DNA of 64,000 bases from assembly GCF_032884065.1 (NCBI RefSeq), contig NC_088873.1:8505702-8569701 (forward strand), given 5' to 3'. This document shows, piece after piece, positions 59,976 through 64,000 of this stretch. Every line of letters starts with the position of its first letter. Position 1 is the stretch's first letter. The position numbers and the translations under genes were made by a program. The stretch comes from Artemia franciscana (Eukaryota; Arthropoda; Branchiopoda; Anostraca; Artemiidae). The notes beneath the pieces are model-generated. The model did not search any database, was not told where the DNA came from, and saw only the letters and a list, made by a program, of their open reading frames with translations.

Positions 59976-61439
59976 GATTTCAATGATGAGATTTTGCGAA
60001 AGCGTCCCCATTAAAATTCAAACAAGAAGAAGACTTAATCAATTTTAATCTCAAGACTATTCTCATATTTAATAAGCTTGTTATAATTAAGTTTTTTTAT
60101 TTTGTTGGGTTGAATAGGCAATTACAGCTATTGAATTGCGTTCAATAGTGGCGATTGGAACCTGTCAAGTTAATTATTTGTTTATTGTGCGTCATAACTC
60201 TGGAAGCTGCAATTCGTTCGTTTCTAGACAAAATTTTTAGTAAATTTATCTATCAGAATAAATTAAAATATTTCCTGTCAGGCCTTTCTTAGGAGGTGGT
60301 ATGAAGCTGCAACATTTTTTAACTCTAATGATGTTTTTTTTTTATTTCAACTTTTTTCGTTAGGCCACTAGACTTAGACAATTTCTTCCAATTCTCAACT
60401 TTTTTTGCCCAGGTGGCGTTAAATAGAGCATAATCATTGCGCTAATTTAAAAATTAATTGCAATTAATTACAATGAGCTATATTGAACGTGGGGTAATAG
60501 ACGTATTTAAGAATTAAGCAAATAGTTGAGACCTTTAAAGGTAAATACTCACTAGCTATACCTGGAGAGTGTAATAATGTGAATTCTAGCAAGCGTGCAA
60601 TCTCTCTCTGGGGATACTGGGAGAAGGGGATGGACTTACATTCTTCACTTGAACACCACCCTAAAATGCTGAATATTTAAATCTACTGGGGAGTGGAGCC
60701 TTTTGCATGTCAGTGCTGCGGTTAAAGGTGGGCTCTAGCCCCTTCCTTCTCAGAATTTTCCAAACCATGTAAATCATCATATAAGTTTAACACTTACCGT
60801 AGGCCACTTCTGTAAGTTTTTGGTTTTTTAGTGGCTTTAAAACGACAATATCCATAGTGGGAATTAGTGGCGAAAAGTTGGCACTAAGATTCAAGCAAGT
60901 TAACTCATACAAGCTCCAAGAAAACGATGAACTGAATATAGTTGAAAATATTTACTGTGTCTAAATTAATTGTATTGGAATCAAAAGGGCACAAGAGTAA
61001 TATCTTAGGAACGGCTTAGCCATTAAGTTGAAACTTCCAGGGCATAATGCGGGGGGTGTCCCAGAGACTAAAAGGTAATATGGGAAAGTTAAACTAAATC
61101 AAACATACTCTGTGCATGCAGGTTGTCCAAAGGACTTATCTCAGGAAAGGCTCAGGGCATTAAGTTAGAACTTCCGGGGGATGATCAATTGACCAAACGG
61201 CAATATTTGTGCGCTATTACTACTGCTACTACCACCACTACTACAACTACTACTTTTATTGTGACTGCTACTAAGGCTAAGGGTATTAAGATGAAAATTT
61301 CGGAAAATGATAAAGAGGATGTTGAACTAAATTAAGACACGCTATGTGAAAACATATTGTCAAAAGGGGCGTATCAGCAATATCTTAGGAACGAATTAGA
61401 TCTTTCTTTTTTCTTGTTGGTCAATTTGGCGCACGAAGT
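59976..61439. other. Intergenic sequence with weak repeats
   Basis: Contains three decayed copies of a block reading roughly ATCTTAGGAACGGCTTAG-CATTAAGTT (about 61000, 61135 and 61380) and an ACT-rich microsatellite at 61219-61257. The frame 61123-61335 spans that microsatellite and is not convincing. Confidence 0.5.
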
Positions 61440-62740
61440 TATGCTTTATACTATTTAAATGAAATTTACTATTGAAAAGTTAACTTTATTTTTGGTAACC
61501 TTTGTTTAAGCAAATTTTTCATTTACAATGCTAATGTATTACAAAATAAAGAATAGAAATAAATGAAAATTATGATAAAAAAAAACTTTTAAGACCGTTT
61601 CTTACATGATTCGATTTTCGCAGATGCAACAAAATCGTAGATTCGGGTTTAATCTTTGATGAGTCACATGCGAAAATTAAACATTGTTCGACTGGATGGA
61701 GGGGTAACTCACTCAAATTTGAAGAAATGTACCTATTTCAAACAATAAAAAAAAATGTACGTGCAGTATTCTTAGAAAAAAAGTCATTCTAATTAGATAT
61801 TTGAAATGAGCGTTAGGAAATGAATTGAAACACACAAAATAAAATTTTTATCATTTGGTTATGTACTTATGAAGTAGTATCAATTACGAAATAATTAGCT
61901 TTATTTTTGGTAATTATTTTTCTAGTTAGTTTTAGACTACAGCACTAATACAACGTACAAATAATGAATATAAATAAGTAAAATTAGGGTCATCAAAAAA
62001 TAAGCTTTAATACTATTTCTTACATGATCCGAGTTTAGTTGATACAAGTAAATTTGTCGACTCGGATCGAAGAGTTAATAGTTTGCATGCAAAAACTGAC
62101 CGAAATGTTCAAACCGTACGGAGTGGTAACTTGCCCTTTAAAAATACTAAATATTTTGCAAGGTGACTACTTAAAAAAATTAAATTAAATTTACAATTAA
62201 AAGATGTGTATATGCTGTTCGTAGGAAAAAATATAATTCGATATTTGAAATGAGCGGCAAGTGCTGAATTAAAACGCAAATAGAATCTAAATGATTTTAC
62301 TTTATTTTTGTTTTGAACCAAAGTTGTTAGCTTTGTTCCTGTAAGTTATTTTCAAACTTGTTTTTCAATTACAATACTAATGCATTGTAAGACTTATCTT
62401 ACAATGCTGTTCGTAGGAAAAAATAGTAAGTTTTAATTCGATATTTGAAATGAGCGGTAAGTGCTGAATTAAAACGTAAATAAAATCTAAATGATTTTGC
62501 TTTATTCTTGTTTTAAACCAAAGTTGTTATCTTTATTCCTGTAAGTTATTTTCAAACTTGTTTTTCAATTACAATACTAACGCATTGTAAGACTTGTCGA
62601 TATAGATATACAAATTTTGCGCTTCAGAGAAATCTTAAGACAATTTCTATGATGATCCAAAATGCGTAGACGCATGCAAATTTATTGACTGAGAACAAAT
62701 TTTCCATGTTTCGCAAGCGAAAGTCAATCAGAATATCCTG
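61440..62740. repeat. Diverged tandem repeat, about 420-bp units with an inner 192-bp duplication
   Basis: CTTACATGATTCGA at 61602 and CTTACATGATCCGA at 62021 mark two old units, and GATGATCCAAAATGCG near 62650 a third. Each unit includes a GATATTTGAAATGAGCG block and a TTTCAATTACAATACTAA-type block. In the last unit 62212-62403 is duplicated at 62404-62595, so the third marker is displaced by about 190 bp. Confidence 0.65.
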
Positions 62741-63287
62741 ACTGAGTAGGAGTTTGCTCTTAAAAGGTTTCAAAAAACTTGTGCCCACAAACTTAAGTAT
62801 TAAAAACAAAATAACTACTTATAGAAAATTCTAACTGAATAATTGAAATCAGTGTAAATGTTGTAACAGATATTTTTACTAATAACACCAATTATAAAGT
62901 GACAGTTAGCTTAATTTTAAAATTTTAATTTTAATTTAATTTTAATTTTCAAGCTAATATTTCAGTTATAATGGTAACGCAAACTTATAATAACAGCATA
63001 TTCAAGACTAGGTTCCTTCAATGGATTTTACAAAAATATTTTCTATAAAAAAAAAAACACATTCTTTTTCGTTTAGTGATGAAAATGTGTTGCTATTTAC
63101 ATCACAAAATAAACCTATTACCCCGCAAGTGTGTTCAACTTCCCGAAAATCACAACCTACCCCCCTCTTATGTCTAATAATCATTTACCTTGGAAAGGTT
63201 TCTGTTGAGTGGTGTATTTAACTGTGTTAATGGAACAATAACACCCTGTATATTTGTGGATACAATTATTCATATGCCTTTCACTTT

Positions 63288-63590
63288 CACTTGACTAGCC
63301 CCCTTTCTAGGGCAATAATGGAAAAAAGGCTGAGATAGCTAGGACACATATTACGGGTGAAGGAAGGTTCTTTTAGGCCTCCCCTCTTAGGTATTGTGAG
63401 AAGCAGGTCGTCTTGGAATTAGGTTGGGAGAGGCCATAAGAAGGGAACTTAGCACTTTCTTAGAGGGATAAAGAGTGAAACTTTCAATAAATCGGGAATT
63501 TAAGAGGAGTGTGTTCAGCTGTGTTGAGCTCAGGTGGGTTGACGCGGCAATGTGTTGTCAATTGTAGTAATAGTAGTGGCATTATTTTTA
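63288..63590 (+). pseudogene. RTE pol 3' fragment, diverged
   Basis: Reads PLSRAIMEKRLR-stop-LGHILRVKE, a broken GRSSWN-VGR block, and ends with a GTAGTAATAGTAGTGG tail, as in the RTE elements at 39693 and 14193. Too diverged for recent activity. Confidence 0.65.
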
Positions 63591-63687
63591 GTTTGTAAGT
63601 AGTTTACGTGAATTATGGTTTACGTTTTTTTGTGTTTTCTTTTATGTATGGGCTGTAAATATTTGTAACAGCATTAAATATGAAGAC

Positions 63688-64000
63688 TAGGCGTACGAAG
63701 CCGAATTTTAGGGAGCGGGAATATTTTTCATAAGAGGCCTGTTAATTTGTTGATATTCTGTAAGACTATTACTAGATTTGTGCATCTCGAGTTAGAGTCT
63801 ATGACAAAGAGTCCCCTTTGTCTGATGTAGAAGAGGGTGTAGGCGAACGAAGCCGAATTTTAGGGGAGGGTGATATTTTTGATAAGAGGCCTGTTAATTT
63901 GTTGACATTCTGTAAGAATATCACTAGATTTGTGCGTCTCGAGTTAGAGTCTATGGCAAAGAGTCCCCTTTGTTTGATGTAGAAGAGGGTGTAGGCGAAC
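63688..64000. repeat. 152-bp tandem repeat running off the window
   Basis: ACGAAGCCGAATTTTAGGG recurs at 63695 and 63847, and AGGCGAAC at 63841 and 63993, with few differences between units. The array continues beyond the end of the window. Confidence 0.9.

Noticed and set aside
61123..61335. 70-codon frame with a threonine run
   Set aside because: The threonines come from an ACT microsatellite and the flanks are a decayed repeat.

Overview
This is a repeat-rich, AT-rich eukaryotic genomic window holding one recognisable host gene. Introns with GT/AG borders, non-LTR and Penelope-like retroelements, satellites, MITE-like elements and no bacterial gene organisation point to an animal. The style of the RTE-type retrotransposon suggests an arthropod, possibly a branchiopod crustacean such as Artemia. 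That species guess is inference from memory of the family and was not checked.

Host gene. A complete five-exon DPH2 gene (diphthamide biosynthesis subunit 2, 482 aa) can be assembled on the + strand from 22019 to 59447. Exons are 22019-22171, 44335-44450, 50134-50354, 55543-56175 and 59122-59447. All four junctions keep phase and rebuild conserved Dph2 blocks. The introns (about 22.2, 5.7, 5.2 and 2.9 kb) carry most of the repeats.

Layout. 1-14 kb is a graveyard of a mobile family with hairpin ends that inserts at T|T with no visible longer duplication (Helentron-like by structure), plus a 729-bp tandem duplication and a broken RTE retrotransposon. 14.67-29.12 kb is a very large imperfect palindrome (arms about 6.8 and 7.4 kb, spacer about 270 bp) centred on the DPH2 5' end. 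The DPH2 first exon occurs three times there: once on + (the one that fits the gene) and twice on - (one intact, one frameshifted). Both arms carry the same non-LTR pol fossil and hAT-like MITE. The right arm alone has a foldback element with a 103-bp minisatellite. 30-34 kb has further non-LTR pol fossils. 34.2-43.7 kb is a 283-bp satellite interrupted by a complete-length but mutated RTE element flanked by a 14-bp target duplication. 44.6-47.5 kb is a 45-bp minisatellite in intron 2 that creates long false ORFs on both strands. 50-59 kb holds the last three exons with a (TA)n tract, another hairpin-ended element and a Penelope-like remnant with RT and GIY-YIG domains. 59.5-64 kb is intergenic with several small tandem repeat families and an RTE 3' fragment.

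The most unusual feature is the inverted duplication of the DPH2 promoter-exon 1-intron 1 segment, giving two head-to-head first exons over a short shared spacer. Only one of them faces the rest of the gene.
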